Assembly (NCBI RefSeq): GCF_016881405.1
Contig: NZ_WOFE01000004.1
Location: 119,885-183,884 of the forward strand
Direction: 5' to 3'
DNA length: 64,000 nt
Source of the DNA: Deefgea chitinilytica
Lineage (GTDB): Bacteria > Pseudomonadota > Gammaproteobacteria > Burkholderiales > Chitinibacteraceae
The position numbers and the translations under genes were made by a program. This document shows positions 63,770-64,000 of the stretch, piece after piece. The notes under the pieces are model-generated. The model was not told where the DNA came from. It made no database searches and worked only from the letters and a program-made list of their open reading frames with translations. How positions within the stretch are numbered: position 1 is the stretch's first letter; each line of letters begins with the position of its first letter.

Positions 63770-64000
63770 ATTAAATACTCCAGCGGCGTGTGGCCGTTTT
63801 ATTAATTCATCCAAATAACATAAGGGCGAAAAAGTTGGAATCAAGAGTGTAAAAGCACAAACGCAGGTTATCGCGCCGTAGTGCCCTTTTGCTTTTGTAG
63901 TTTTACTTTAGTTTTTCGTCGATTTGCTTCCTATTTAAATCAACAACTTATCATCTTGCTTGGGTTTTCTTTGTCTTTAGGTGTTGACGTGCCTCGGTAG
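63770..64000. other. Non-coding end of the window
   Basis: 230 bp AT-rich sequence upstream of grxC. No gene seen up to the edge. It should hold the grxC promoter. Confidence 0.4.

Overview
The window looks like a chromosomal segment of a betaproteobacterium of the order Neisseriales, most probably a chitin-degrading member of the Chitinibacteraceae (Deefgea/Chitinibacter type). This is inferred from moderate GC, the gene orders gloB-methyltransferase-rnhA-dnaQ, yceD-rpmF-plsX-fabHDG-acpP-fabF, nudJ-mnmA and grxC-secB-gpsA, and two large secreted chitinases with paired carbohydrate-binding modules. No rRNA, tRNA, CRISPR array, intact insertion sequence or prophage was recognised.

Layout. 1-5.6 kb: two ABC-2 type permeases (the first cut by the window edge), a secreted YHS protein, a GNAT acetyltransferase, and a hybrid histidine kinase with a small periplasmic partner. 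5.7-9.7 kb: a gluconate module (gntP, gntK, gntR) with a tandem operator, then moeB. 9.7-20.3 kb: housekeeping genes (mltD, gloB, rnhA, dnaQ, ispD), a soluble TPR/GAF histidine kinase and a DODA-type dioxygenase. 20.3-30 kb: a QueD-family gene, a GH18 chitinase, an orphan ParA, a DUF5610-like protein, a solute-binding protein and a PAS/GAF/GGDEF/EAL protein. 30-38.4 kb: an RsmI-like methylase, maf, and the fatty-acid/ribosomal cluster. 38.7-49.5 kb: orphan sugar-binding protein, lipocalin, pabB-pabC, ankyrin protein, mltF, gltX, a GNAT enzyme and a two-domain GH3 hexosaminidase. 49.6-55 kb: a GH19 chitinase, a lysine-rich secreted protein, a NhaR-like regulator, an HPF-like protein and htpX. 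55-64 kb: a secreted alpha/beta hydrolase, argS, nudJ-mnmA, an orphan gene flanked by duplicated gpsA ends, and gpsA, an SH3 protein, secB and grxC.

How it works together. The GH18 and GH19 chitinases and the GH3 hexosaminidase could form a chitin-to-GlcNAc route; the GH3 enzyme may instead serve peptidoglycan recycling beside mltD and mltF. Sensory genes (two kinases, one GGDEF/EAL protein, two solute-binding proteins) are scattered among housekeeping genes.

The least explained content is intergenic. There are four dispersed repeat families: (i) about eleven copies of a ~48 bp REP-like palindrome starting GGTATTGC and ending AATACC; (ii) three facing pairs of a 9-bp-periodic CACGAAAA repeat; (iii) a 213 bp MITE-like element with 20 bp terminal inverted repeats plus a shortened copy; (iv) two copies of a ~125 bp sequence directly after stop codons. 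An orphan gene at 60.6-61.1 kb lies between two divergent copies of the gpsA 3' end, which looks like a scar of horizontal exchange. I did not find a convincing new multi-gene defence or metabolic system.
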